64,000 bases of DNA from an uncultured Acetatifactor sp. (GTDB lineage Bacteria; Bacillota; Clostridia; Lachnospirales; Lachnospiraceae): contig CAKRYI010000001.1 of assembly GCA_934426825.1 (NCBI GenBank), positions 62,001 to 126,000 of the forward strand, given 5' to 3'. Position numbers and translations under genes: made by a program. The notes beneath the pieces were generated by a model that saw only the letters and a program-made list of their open reading frames with translations, was not told the origin of the DNA and searched no databases. Below, in pieces: positions 25,481-33,066 of the stretch; positions within the stretch are counted from its first letter, which is position 1, and each line of letters opens with the position of its first letter.

Positions 25481-27670
25481 ATGGGAAGTAATTTTGAACA
25501 GGACAGTACGGACAAAGTAAATTACGGCGAGACGTTCAAACCAAGGAAAGAAGTATTTGTGGTAAAAAAGGACGGAAGCCGTGAAGCGTTCAATGTACAG
25601 AAGGTGATTGACGCAGTGGGGAAAAGCGCATATCGTGCGCTGACAAAATTTACGGATGAGGAAAAACGCAGTATCTGCCGGGATGTGATTGGCAAGGTGG
25701 ACGAGATGGAAGAGAATGAAATTCCCATTCCCATCATGCACAACATTGTGGAGAGTGCACTGGAGAAAGTAAATCCCATCGTTGCAAAAAGTTACAGGGA
25801 TTACCGGAATTATAAGCAGGATTTCGTCCGGATGCTGGACGACGTATATAAAAAGAGCCAGTCCATCATGTACATTGGCGATAAGGAAAATGCCAATACG
25901 GATTCAGCGCTGGTGTCCACCAAGAGAAGTCTTATTTTTAACCAGTTAAACAAAGAACTGTATCAGAAGTTTTTTATGACGACGGAGGAAATTCAGGCGT
26001 GCCGGGACGGGTATCTCTATGTCCATGATATGTCTGCAAGGCGTGACACCATGAACTGCTGTCTTTTTGATGTACAGAGTGTGCTCTCCGGCGGGTTTGA
26101 GATGGGAAATATCTGGTACAACGAGCCAAAGACGCTGGATGTGGCGTTCGATGTTATCGGCGATATTGTACTTAGTGCCGCCAGCCAGCAGTACGGTGGG
26201 TTTACGGTGCCCAGCGTGGATTTGATTCTGGAGCCTTATGCGGAGAAATCTTATCGCAGAAATGTGGAGAAATATTTAAATCTTGGAATCGAAGAATCCA
26301 AAGCACAGGAAGTTGCCTATGCGGATGTGAAGAAAGAATTTGAGCAGGGATTTCAGGGTTGGGAATATAAATTTAATACCGTGGCAAGCAGCCGCGGGGA
26401 TTATCCGTTTATCACCGTGACGGCAGGTACGGGTACGGGAAGATTTGCAAAACTGGCTACCATAACCATGCTGGAGGTACGTCGGGGCGGTCAGGGGAAA
26501 AAGGAATGTAAGAAACCCGTTCTTTTCCCAAAGATTGTATTTTTATATGACGAAAATCTGCACGGTCCGGGCTGTCCTTTGGAGGATGTATTCGAGGAGG
26601 GCGTGCGCTGCTCGTCCAAGACCATGTACCCGGACTGGCTGAGCCTGACCGGAAAAGGCTATGTGGCAAGCATGTACAAGCAGTACGGAAAGATTGTTTC
26701 CCCTATGGGCTGCCGTGCGTTTTTATCGCCGTGGTATGAGAGGGGCGGACTGCACCCCGCGGATGATAAGGATGTGCCGGTATTTGTGGGACGTTTTAAT
26801 ATCGGTGTTGTTTCCCTGCATCTGCCCATGATTCTGGCAAAGGCGAGAAAAGAGAGCCGGGATTTTTATGAGGTGCTGGATTATTATTTGAATTTAATCC
26901 GACAGCTTCATATACGCACCTATGCCTATTTGGGAGAAATGCGTGCTTCCACCAATCCCCTTGCGTACTGTGAGGGCGGTTTCCTCGGCGGACATTTGAA
27001 ACTGACGGATAAAATCAAACCGTTGTTAAAATCGGCTACCGCCAGCTTCGGCATTACGGCTTTAAATGAACTGCAGATGCTCTATAACGGAAAATCTCTG
27101 GTGGAGGACGGAGCCTTTGCCGTGGAAGTGATGGAGCATATCAACCAGAAGGTCAACGAATATAAGGAAGAGGACGGCAATTTGTATGCCATATACGGAA
27201 CCCCTGCGGAGAACCTCTGCGGACTTCAGGTGAAGCAGTTTAGGAAAAAATACGGAATTGTGGAGGGTGTGTCTGACAGAGCGTATGTAAGCAACAGTTT
27301 CCACTGCCATGTGACGGAGGATATTACTCCCATTGAGAAACAGAATCTGGAGAACCGGTTCTGGGATTTGAGCAACGGCGGCAAAATCCAGTATGTGAAA
27401 TATCCGATTGATTACAATTTAGAGGCAATTAAGACTCTTATCCGCAGGGCGATGGAACTTGGATTTTATGAGGGAGTCAATTTGTCTTTGGCGTACTGTG
27501 ACGACTGCGGACATCAGGAATTGGAAATGGACGTATGCCCGAAATGCGGAAGCCGCAATCTTACCAAGATTGACCGCATGAACGGCTATTTATCCTATTC
27601 CCGCGTGCATGGGGACACCAGACTCAACGATGCCAAGATGGCGGAAATTGCGGAAAGACATTCCATGTAA
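25481..27670 (+). CDS. nrdD: Anaerobic ribonucleoside-triphosphate reductase (class III)
   Basis: Makes deoxynucleoside triphosphates under strictly anoxic conditions using a glycyl radical. It has 729 residues. An N-terminal ATP cone (about 27-115, VVKKDGSREAFNVQKV) provides allosteric control. The catalytic barrel follows, and the C-terminal zinc-ribbon cysteines appear in YCDDCGHQE and CPKCGSRN. The radical glycine is G702 in RMNGYLS; the usual form is RVxGY, so Val is replaced by Met. It is followed 28 nt later by its activase nrdG. No NrdR box was recognised upstream. Confidence 0.96.
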   Translation: MGSNFEQDSTDKVNYGETFKPRKEVFVVKKDGSREAFNVQKVIDAVGKSAYRALTKFTDEEKRSICRDVIGKVDEMEENEIPIPIMHNIVESALEKVNPIVAKSYRDYRNYKQDFVRMLDDVYKKSQSIMYIGDKENANTDSALVSTKRSLIFNQLNKELYQKFFMTTEEIQACRDGYLYVHDMSARRDTMNCCLFDVQSVLSGGFEMGNIWYNEPKTLDVAFDVIGDIVLSAASQQYGGFTVPSVDLILEPYAEKSYRRNVEKYLNLGIEESKAQEVAYADVKKEFEQGFQGWEYKFNTVASSRGDYPFITVTAGTGTGRFAKLATITMLEVRRGGQGKKECKKPVLFPKIVFLYDENLHGPGCPLEDVFEEGVRCSSKTMYPDWLSLTGKGYVASMYKQYGKIVSPMGCRAFLSPWYERGGLHPADDKDVPVFVGRFNIGVVSLHLPMILAKARKESRDFYEVLDYYLNLIRQLHIRTYAYLGEMRASTNPLAYCEGGFLGGHLKLTDKIKPLLKSATASFGITALNELQMLYNGKSLVEDGAFAVEVMEHINQKVNEYKEEDGNLYAIYGTPAENLCGLQVKQFRKKYGIVEGVSDRAYVSNSFHCHVTEDITPIEKQNLENRFWDLSNGGKIQYVKYPIDYNLEAIKTLIRRAMELGFYEGVNLSLAYCDDCGHQELEMDVCPKCGSRNLTKIDRMNGYLSYSRVHGDTRLNDAKMAEIAERHSM

Positions 27671-27698
27671 GAGGTAATAAAAATTTTGGAGGATTGTT

Positions 27699-28208
27699 GT
27701 GAGATACCATAATATAACGAAGGACGATATGCTAAACGGCGACGGACTACGGGTGGTACTCTGGCTGGCAGGCTGTGACCATTGCTGTAAGGAGTGCCAG
27801 AATCCGGTCACATGGGACCCGGACGGAGGACTTTTCTTTGACGAGGCGGCAAAACAGGAAATCTTTGAACAGTTGGACAAGGATTATATTTCCGGTATTA
27901 CGCTTTCCGGAGGCGACCCGTTACATTCCAGAAACCGGGTGGATGTGAAAAATCTGATGGCGGAGATTAAGAGCAAATATCCCACGAAAACTATCTGGCT
28001 CTATACCGGAGACTGTTGGGAAGATATTTATCAGTATCCGCTCATAAAATATGTGGATGTACTGGTGGATGGCGAGTTCCATGCGGAGGAGAAGGACAGT
28101 AAGCTGTTGTGGAAGGGAAGTAAGAACCAGAGGGTCATCGATGTGAAAGCAACCCTTTGGCAGAAAGATGTGTCGGTGCCCATTTTACACTGCGGCGATT
28201 ACGCCTGA
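27699..28208 (+). CDS. nrdG: Anaerobic ribonucleotide reductase activating enzyme
   Basis: A radical SAM protein that installs the glycyl radical on NrdD. Its 169 residues fit the family. The 4Fe-4S motif C-x3-C-x2-C lies in AGCDHCCKECQNP, with the following TWDP and LSGGDPL segments that bind SAM. The GTG start at 27699 has a GGAGG site 6 nt upstream; no better ATG exists. It is co-transcribed with nrdD. Confidence 0.95.
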   Translation: MRYHNITKDDMLNGDGLRVVLWLAGCDHCCKECQNPVTWDPDGGLFFDEAAKQEIFEQLDKDYISGITLSGGDPLHSRNRVDVKNLMAEIKSKYPTKTIWLYTGDCWEDIYQYPLIKYVDVLVDGEFHAEEKDSKLLWKGSKNQRVIDVKATLWQKDVSVPILHCGDYA

Positions 28209-28256
28209 CGGACGCCCCGGATGACGGTAAGAGAAAATAAGGAAGGAAAGAGTATT

Positions 28257-28766
28257 ATGCAGAGAATTGCACAGTTTTTTAAAGTGAGCAGGGAACAGTT
28301 TTTGGCGGGAATGGAGGATTTTACGCAGTTTTCCGAAGAACAGAAACTGGAGATTTATGAAAAGATAAAGCTGCCGAAACGGGCAACCAAGGGCAGTGCC
28401 GGATATGATTTTTATGCACCGTTTTCTTTTGTGCTGGCACCCGGACAGACCATCAAGATTCCGACGGGAATCCGTGCCAAAATGGAAGAAAACTGGGTAC
28501 TTAAAATTTATCCGAGAAGCGGTCTGGGATTTAAGTTCCGCCTACAGATGAATAATACGGTGGGAATCATTGACAGCGACTATTTTTACTCGGATAACGA
28601 GGGACATATTTTTGTGAAGCTGACCAATGACAGCAACGAAGGCAAAACGGTGGAAGTGGAAGCCGGAACCGGAATGGTACAGGGTATCTTTTTGGAGTAC
28701 GGAATTACCGTGGATGACGAGGCTGAGGGTATCCGAAACGGCGGTTTTGGCAGTACCACGAAATAG
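28257..28766 (+). CDS. dut: dUTPase-like deoxyuridine triphosphate nucleotidohydrolase
   Basis: A 169-residue trimeric dUTPase/dCTP-deaminase superfamily protein. The five dUTPase motifs can be followed: GSAGYDFYAP, PRSGLGFK, NTVGIIDSDY, TGMVQGIF, and the C-terminal GGFGSTTK. Together with NrdDG it would keep the deoxynucleotide pool free of dUTP and provide dUMP for thymidylate. The N-terminal 40 residues (FFKVSREQFLAGMEDF) are an extension not seen in the E. coli enzyme. ATG 28257 is chosen because of AAGGAAGGA before it; the ATG at 28221 would only add a poorly supported leader peptide. Confidence 0.85.
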   Translation: MQRIAQFFKVSREQFLAGMEDFTQFSEEQKLEIYEKIKLPKRATKGSAGYDFYAPFSFVLAPGQTIKIPTGIRAKMEENWVLKIYPRSGLGFKFRLQMNNTVGIIDSDYFYSDNEGHIFVKLTNDSNEGKTVEVEAGTGMVQGIFLEYGITVDDEAEGIRNGGFGSTTK

Positions 28767-28787
28767 AACCGGAAAAGGGAACAGCGG

Positions 28788-28816
28788 TTGACAGAAACCG
28801 ACATTTGAGATACACT
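28788..28816 (+). promoter_or_regulatory. Sigma-A promoter for the 143-residue membrane protein gene
   Basis: -35 TTGACA (28788-28793), a 17-bp spacer and -10 TACACT (28811-28816). The start would be near 28823, giving a leader of about 50 nt that is AT-rich and ends in a strong AGGAGGG site. Confidence 0.6.
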
Positions 28817-28873
28817 TTATTATGTTGTTTATAAAAAATTTATTAATTAAAACAGACACAGGAGGGTACTATC

Positions 28874-29305
28874 TTGGAAAAAGGAAAGTTTGGTATTAGA
28901 ATTTGTTTTTACACGGTTCTGGCATTTGTGCTGGCTGCAATGGGTTATTCCACACTGCTGTTTTTGGTAGCCGGTGTTGTTTTGCTGGCAGAGAAGAGCG
29001 AGTGGGGAAGCCGTCAGGTCATTCAGGCAATTACACTTTGTTTTGCACAGTCGATAATTGATAAGGTTCTTAGTCTTTTCAGTTTCATATATTATGTTCC
29101 GGTTATCGGTGATGCATGGTCAAGAGTAACCAGTATTCTGGATTCCGTTATCTGGCTTTTAGTTGCTATTTTCTGCATTATCGGTATTCTTAACAATGTA
29201 AAAGGAAAAGATGCCGGAATTCCGCTTGCAGGCAAATTTGCTGACTGGGCATACGGTCTTGTACAGAAAAACACAACACCTGAACAGCCTGCACAGAGCG
29301 AATAA
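28874..29305 (+). CDS. Hypothetical membrane protein (143 residues)
   Basis: Not recognised beyond being a small membrane protein. It has three to four hydrophobic segments (about 8-40, 56-80, 90-112), an amphipathic loop with SIIDKVLSLFSFIYYVPVIG, and a hydrophilic C-tail ending in TPEQPAQSE. The TTG start at 28874 is supported by AGGAGGG about 8 nt upstream and by a good promoter. It stands alone between dut and a spore germination gene. No catalytic motif is visible, so no function is proposed. Confidence 0.7.
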   Translation: MEKGKFGIRICFYTVLAFVLAAMGYSTLLFLVAGVVLLAEKSEWGSRQVIQAITLCFAQSIIDKVLSLFSFIYYVPVIGDAWSRVTSILDSVIWLLVAIFCIIGILNNVKGKDAGIPLAGKFADWAYGLVQKNTTPEQPAQSE

Positions 29306-29420
29306 GATTTCATTGTGTAAATAATTACATAAAACAGGTATTCTGCATAGAAACCGTTCTCGCGGTTACACTAATTCTGATTATCACAGGGAAATTTACC
29401 GGAGAAAGAGGACGGAATCT

Positions 29421-30851
29421 ATGCAGAAAAACATGACAGGCGTATTAAAACAGGATATTGAATATCTGAATAAAAGACTGGCAGTGGAAAAGAATTTTGA
29501 CGTAATCTACCGCACCATTCAGATTGGCGGAAGAGAAGCGTGTATGTATTTAGTGGACGGTTTCTGTAAGGATGAACTGATTCAGAAGCTGTTACAGTTC
29601 TTTTTGGGAATCGCAGAGGATAAAATGCCAAAGGATGCCCATGCGATGTCCAAGCAGAACATTCCTTATGTGGAAGTGGATATTAACCGCGAATGGGACA
29701 CGGTTATCAACTCGCTTTTGTCGGGGGTTTTTGTACTGTTAGTGGACGGCTATGAACAGGCGTTGTTAATTGATTCCCGTACCTATCCCGCAAGAAATGT
29801 GGAGGAACCGGAGAAAGACAAGGTTCTTCGAGGCTCTAAGGATGGGTTTGTGGAAACGCTCATATTCAATACGGCGCTGATTCGCCGGAGAATCCGAAGC
29901 ACTGACCTGCGTATGGAGATGATGAATGCCGGGGAGAGTTCCCATACGGATATTGTCATCTGTTATATGGACGGCAGGGTTAATCAGGGATTTTTACGGG
30001 AAATCAGACGCAAAATCAAAGACATTCATGTGGATTCCCTCACCATGAATCAGGAAAGTCTTGCGGAGTGTATTTATCAGAAAAAGTGGTACAATCCTTT
30101 TCCAAAGTATAAATACACGGAGAGACCGGACACGGCGGCTGCGCAGATCTTGGAGGGAAATATCGTGATTCTGGTGGATAATTCACCTTCTGCCATGATT
30201 ATGCCGACCACCATTTTTGATGTGGTGGAAGAGGCGGACGATTACAATTTCCCGCCGATTACGGGAACTTATCTTCGGTTGACGAGATTTCTGATTTCTA
30301 TATTGACCTTCTTATTAACACCCACATATTTACTTTTTGCAAATCACATAGACTGGGTACCGGATACCTTTGCATTTATTTTACTGAAAGAAGAACCGAA
30401 TATTCCGCTGATATGGCAATTTTTAATGCTGGAACTGGCGATTGACGGACTGAAACTGGCGGCGGTCAATACCCCGAATATGCTCAGCACTCCCCTCAGT
30501 GTTATGGCTGCACTGGTGCTGGGAGAGTTTTCTGTAAACAGCGGCTGGTTTTCCAGTGAGGTCATGCTGTATATGGCATTCGTGGCAATCGCCAACTACA
30601 CTCAGGCAAATTATGAGCTTGGATATGCGTTAAAATTTATGAGAATTATCACCCTTATTCTGACAAGTATATTTGGTTTGTGGGGATATATCGGCGGAAT
30701 CGTGTTTGCCGTCCTTATGGTGGTGTGCAACCGGACGGTGGCGAATACCAGTTATATTTATCCGCTGTATCCTTTTGACTGGAACAAATTAAAAAACAGG
30801 CTTATCCGCAGAAGGCTGCCCGGTGCGCTTCATAAAAATACAGAGGAATAA
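29421..30851 (+). CDS. spoVAF: Spore germination protein of the GerA/SpoVAF family
   Basis: A 476-residue inner-membrane protein of the forespore. The hydrophilic N-terminal domain (about 1-270) has the family blocks RPDTAAAQILEGNIVILVD and NSPSAMIMPTTIFDVVEEAD. About five membrane segments follow. The N-terminus resembles SpoVAF rather than the classic GerAA receptors, so I favour a role with the SpoVA dipicolinate channel or a germinosome, though no other spoVA gene is in the window. A plausible GGAG-type site (GGAGAAAGAGG) precedes the ATG. I could not find a convincing sigma-G promoter upstream. It is followed by spore-coat genes 82 nt later. Confidence 0.82.
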   Translation: MQKNMTGVLKQDIEYLNKRLAVEKNFDVIYRTIQIGGREACMYLVDGFCKDELIQKLLQFFLGIAEDKMPKDAHAMSKQNIPYVEVDINREWDTVINSLLSGVFVLLVDGYEQALLIDSRTYPARNVEEPEKDKVLRGSKDGFVETLIFNTALIRRRIRSTDLRMEMMNAGESSHTDIVICYMDGRVNQGFLREIRRKIKDIHVDSLTMNQESLAECIYQKKWYNPFPKYKYTERPDTAAAQILEGNIVILVDNSPSAMIMPTTIFDVVEEADDYNFPPITGTYLRLTRFLISILTFLLTPTYLLFANHIDWVPDTFAFILLKEEPNIPLIWQFLMLELAIDGLKLAAVNTPNMLSTPLSVMAALVLGEFSVNSGWFSSEVMLYMAFVAIANYTQANYELGYALKFMRIITLILTSIFGLWGYIGGIVFAVLMVVCNRTVANTSYIYPLYPFDWNKLKNRLIRRRLPGALHKNTEE

Positions 30852-30886
30852 CGAAGAAAGAAAAGACACATCCGCCCATCCTGCAT

Positions 30887-30895
30887 CATACTATA
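30887..30895 (+). promoter_or_regulatory. Possible mother-cell (sigma-E or sigma-K) -10 element for cotJABC
   Basis: CATACTATA at 30887-30895 matches both the sigma-E -10 (CATACANT) and the sigma-K -10 (CATANNNTA). The -35 region is weak: ACACATC lies 14 nt upstream. Position, 39 nt before cotJA, fits a coat operon promoter; cotJ is a sigma-E operon in Bacillus subtilis. Confidence 0.4.
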
Positions 30896-30933
30896 TTATG
30901 AAATCTAAAAGGGCTTTATGAAAGGAACAACAG

Positions 30934-31104
30934 ATGCAGGACTATTTCAAAGAGAATCAGATGGATTCTTTTCCGGTGGCAATGTCTTATGTCCCATGGC
31001 AGCATTTTGACAAGATGTACGATGATTTGGAAAAAGCATTCAACGTAGGAACGATTTTCCCGGAATTGAATAAACCTTTCACGGGAAGGAGATGTGTGCG
31101 ATGA
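30934..31104 (+). CDS. cotJA: Spore coat-associated protein CotJA
   Basis: A 56-residue protein with the CotJA pattern: AMSYVPWQHFDKMYDDLEKA followed by GTIFPELNKPF. CotJA is needed to bring CotJC into the spore coat in Bacillus. AAAGGA precedes ATG 30934. Its stop overlaps the cotJB start (ATGA), so translation is coupled. Confidence 0.85.
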   Translation: MQDYFKENQMDSFPVAMSYVPWQHFDKMYDDLEKAFNVGTIFPELNKPFTGRRCVR

Positions 31105-31355
31105 GCGGAGAACAGCAGATGCTTAAGGAAATCAGCATTGTGGACTTTGTACTGGTGGATTTGATGCTTTATCTTGACACCCATCCCTATGACAGAAGAG
31201 CATTGGAGCATTATAATCACTACAACCGAATCAAAAATCAGATGGCAAGAGAATTTTCAATGAAATTCTATCCTTTGACCAAGGATATGGCAGAGAGCAA
31301 CAGAGAATGGAGATGGGGAGCCGCTCCATTGCCTTGGGAAGGGGGATGCAGATAA
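31101..31355 (+). CDS. cotJB: Spore coat protein CotJB
   Basis: An 84-residue coat protein with the CotJB signature: a helical start, LMLYLDTHPYDRRALEHYN in the middle, and a C-terminal W-rich stretch (EWRWGAAPLPWEGGCR). ATG 31101 is favoured over 31092 because AAGGAG sits 9 nt upstream of the former and abuts the latter. Its stop is followed at once by the cotJC ATG. Confidence 0.88.
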   Translation: MSGEQQMLKEISIVDFVLVDLMLYLDTHPYDRRALEHYNHYNRIKNQMAREFSMKFYPLTKDMAESNREWRWGAAPLPWEGGCR

Positions 31356-31991
31356 ATGTGGAATTATGAGAAAAGATTGCAGTATCCGGTAAATATCAAA
31401 GAACCCAATGCCAAGCTGGCGCAGGTCATCATTTCCCAGTATGGCGGACCGGACGGTGAGATGGGTGCAAGCATGAGGTATCTGTCCCAGCGCTATTCCA
31501 TGCCGTACAGGGAAGTGGCGGGGGTGCTGACGGATATTGGAACGGAAGAACTGGCGCATTTGGAAATGGTGGCAACCATCGTGCACCAGTTGACCAGAAA
31601 TCTTTCCATGGAAGAAATCGAAAAGAGCGGATTTGACAAATATTATGTGGATCATACCGTGGGAGTGTGGCCGCAGGCGGCGGGAGGAATCCCGTTCAAT
31701 GCCTGTGAGTTTCAGGTAAAAGGCGATATTATTACGGACTTACATGAGGATATGGCGGCAGAGCAGAAAGCACGAAGCACCTACGACAACATTCTGCGTC
31801 TGATTAAAGACCCGGATGTGTGCGACCCGATTCGCTTCCTCCGTGCGAGGGAGATTGTGCATTTCCAGAGATTCGGCGAGGCACTGCGCATTACGCAGGA
31901 TAAACTCAACAGCAAGAATTTCTATGCGTTCAATCCCGGCTTTGACCGATGCGAGGACTGCGGGGACAGTAAAAAGGAATGTGGTAACTGA
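31356..31991 (+). CDS. cotJC: Manganese-catalase-like spore coat protein CotJC
   Basis: A 211-residue ferritin-fold protein of the Mn-catalase family and a component of the inner coat. Ligand-type residues are seen in GTEELAHLEMVATIVHQL and in REIVHFQRFGEAL. The C-terminus is CEDCGDSKKECGN, Cys-rich and perhaps cross-linked. It may remove peroxide during coat assembly. It is the last gene of cotJABC, with no gap after cotJB. A 17-bp tandem repeat begins right after the stop. Confidence 0.93.
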   Translation: MWNYEKRLQYPVNIKEPNAKLAQVIISQYGGPDGEMGASMRYLSQRYSMPYREVAGVLTDIGTEELAHLEMVATIVHQLTRNLSMEEIEKSGFDKYYVDHTVGVWPQAAGGIPFNACEFQVKGDIITDLHEDMAAEQKARSTYDNILRLIKDPDVCDPIRFLRAREIVHFQRFGEALRITQDKLNSKNFYAFNPGFDRCEDCGDSKKECGN

Positions 31992-32004
31992 GGAAGAATA
32001 GGGA

Positions 32005-32054
32005 GAATGGAGGGATAGGACGAATGGAAGAAAAGGACAAATGGAGAAATAGGC
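32005..32054 (+). repeat. Imperfect 17-bp purine-rich tandem repeat after cotJC
   Basis: Three head-to-tail copies at 32005-32021, 32022-32038 and 32039-32054 share the core RAATGGARRRAWAGGAC. The copies differ at a few purine positions. They begin 14 nt after the cotJC stop, in a stretch (31990-32053) that is nearly all G and A on the plus strand. The unit length is not a multiple of three and stop codons occur, so it is not a coding repeat. Confidence 0.7.
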
Positions 32055-32126
32055 TGTTTTGAATTATAAGGTGATTTGAATTTGCATGCTGAAATTTGGC
32101 AGGGAAAATTCAGAATGATAAAATAG

Positions 32127-32158
32127 GGGGCATTCCGGTTGGCGGAATGCCCCTTTTT
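32127..32158 (+). terminator. Rho-independent terminator downstream of cotJC
   Basis: An 11-bp perfect stem (GGGGCATTCCG at 32127-32137 with CGGAATGCCCC at 32143-32153), 5-nt loop and TTTTT. It is the likely end of the cotJ transcript, 136 nt after the last stop. Confidence 0.88.
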
Positions 32159-32360
32159 CAGCGTGACACAATGTCTTTGACACAGACCATACCCTATGAC
32201 GATTTCCAATGTTGCAATTTCAGATTATTGGGTTTACATGAACACTGTCAAATAGTTCCACTTGCTGTCTGTACAATTATTTTGCATCCGACAAAGAAAA
32301 TAGATTACGGAGGTATATACAAAATTTTCCTCTGAAAATCTCCCTATTTTGCAGTGAAAA

Positions 32361-32597
32361 GTGGTTCCTTTTTTGAAAATTAATTCTATAGACCTTAAAA
32401 TGCTGCTAAAAGAGCATAAATTTCATACAAAAGTGGAAACTTCAATTCCACCTCAGAGTTATTATGAACAGCCCAATCCATATGTGAATGCACCATCTTG
32501 TCATGTGAATTTGCTTGAATTATCAAGATATGCAAAGAGATGTGGAAAGAGGCTGTTCGAGCTTACACAGGAAGAAGTGAAAAAGTTTTCTATCTAG
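32361..32597 (+). CDS. Small orphan ORF of unknown function, possibly a truncated gene
   Basis: A 78-codon frame starting at GTG 32361 with no visible Shine-Dalgarno site; the in-frame TTG 32373 and ATG 32400 do not have one either. The predicted protein is basic, with IPPQSYYEQPNPYVNAP in the middle and a helical end LLELSRYAKRCGKRLFELTQ. A terminator follows 6 nt after the stop, so the 3' end looks genuine and the 5' end may have been lost. I do not recognise the family. Confidence 0.35.
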   Translation: MVPFLKINSIDLKMLLKEHKFHTKVETSIPPQSYYEQPNPYVNAPSCHVNLLELSRYAKRCGKRLFELTQEEVKKFSI

Positions 32598-32602
32598 GAA
32601 AT

Positions 32603-32628
32603 GGCGGGAGCAGTCCCGCCGCTTTTGT
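32603..32628 (+). terminator. Rho-independent terminator after the small orphan ORF
   Basis: A 7-bp perfect GC stem (GGCGGGA at 32603-32609 with TCCCGCC at 32614-32620), a 4-nt loop and GCTTTTGTT. The ATG that would open the next frame (32601) lies at the edge of this hairpin. Confidence 0.75.
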
Positions 32629-32636
32629 TATATGTT

Positions 32637-32882
32637 TTTTTTGCTGCCAGTTTTCTGGCAGTATATCTTACCTTTAGAAGAAGTCCTTATTTTGCATTGG
32701 CATATGCGGCAAATGATATTGCATTGATTGTGTTGTGGGTGTTGGCAAGTATGTCTGACATGAAATATATTTCTGTTGTAATTTGCTTTATAGCATTTCT
32801 GGTAAATGATATTTATGGTTTTATCAGTTGGCAGAGGATGAAATACAAACAGCAGAGCAGGAAACTAGTATCGGCAAAATAA
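32637..32882 (+). pseudogene. 5'-truncated PnuC-like nicotinamide-ribonucleoside transporter fragment
   Basis: The open frame from about 32637 to the stop at 32882 encodes two to three membrane segments. The segments SPYFALAYAANDIALIVLW and VNDIYGFISWQRM resemble the C-terminal third of PnuC-type transporters, normally about 200-240 residues. The preceding bases belong to a terminator, there is no ribosome site, and the N-terminal two-thirds are absent. So this is most likely a relic, not a working gene. The identification of the family is from pattern memory and is moderate. Confidence 0.55.
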
Positions 32883-33066
32883 AATACAAATGCATGAGTT
32901 GAATTGTTGGTATATTTTGCCGAGGGAACCATGCTTATTATGAATAGCAAATAAGACTATATGATTTAATAAAATAATAAGTAAGGAAATTTAACGTACC
33001 CTTTTTAGCATATCCCATCCCATGAAAAGATATACTGTAAGAGACAATCGCGTGGAGAATTGAGCC

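Larger units (their letters stand above)
31992..32360. other. Non-coding gap, 369 bp
   Basis: Holds the tandem repeat (32005-32054) and the cotJ terminator (32127-32158). From about 32160 the sequence is AT-rich with no convincing ORF, promoter or RNA gene. The 79-codon frame 32096-32335 runs across the terminator and has no ribosome site, so I do not count it. Confidence 0.6.

Noticed and set aside
29345..29375. Possible sigma-G promoter before the SpoVAF-like gene (GCATA and CACTAAT)
   Set aside because: Spacing is 19 and the -10 matches the consensus poorly.
32096..32335. 79-codon plus-strand frame after cotJC
   Set aside because: It runs through a strong terminator hairpin and has no ribosome site.
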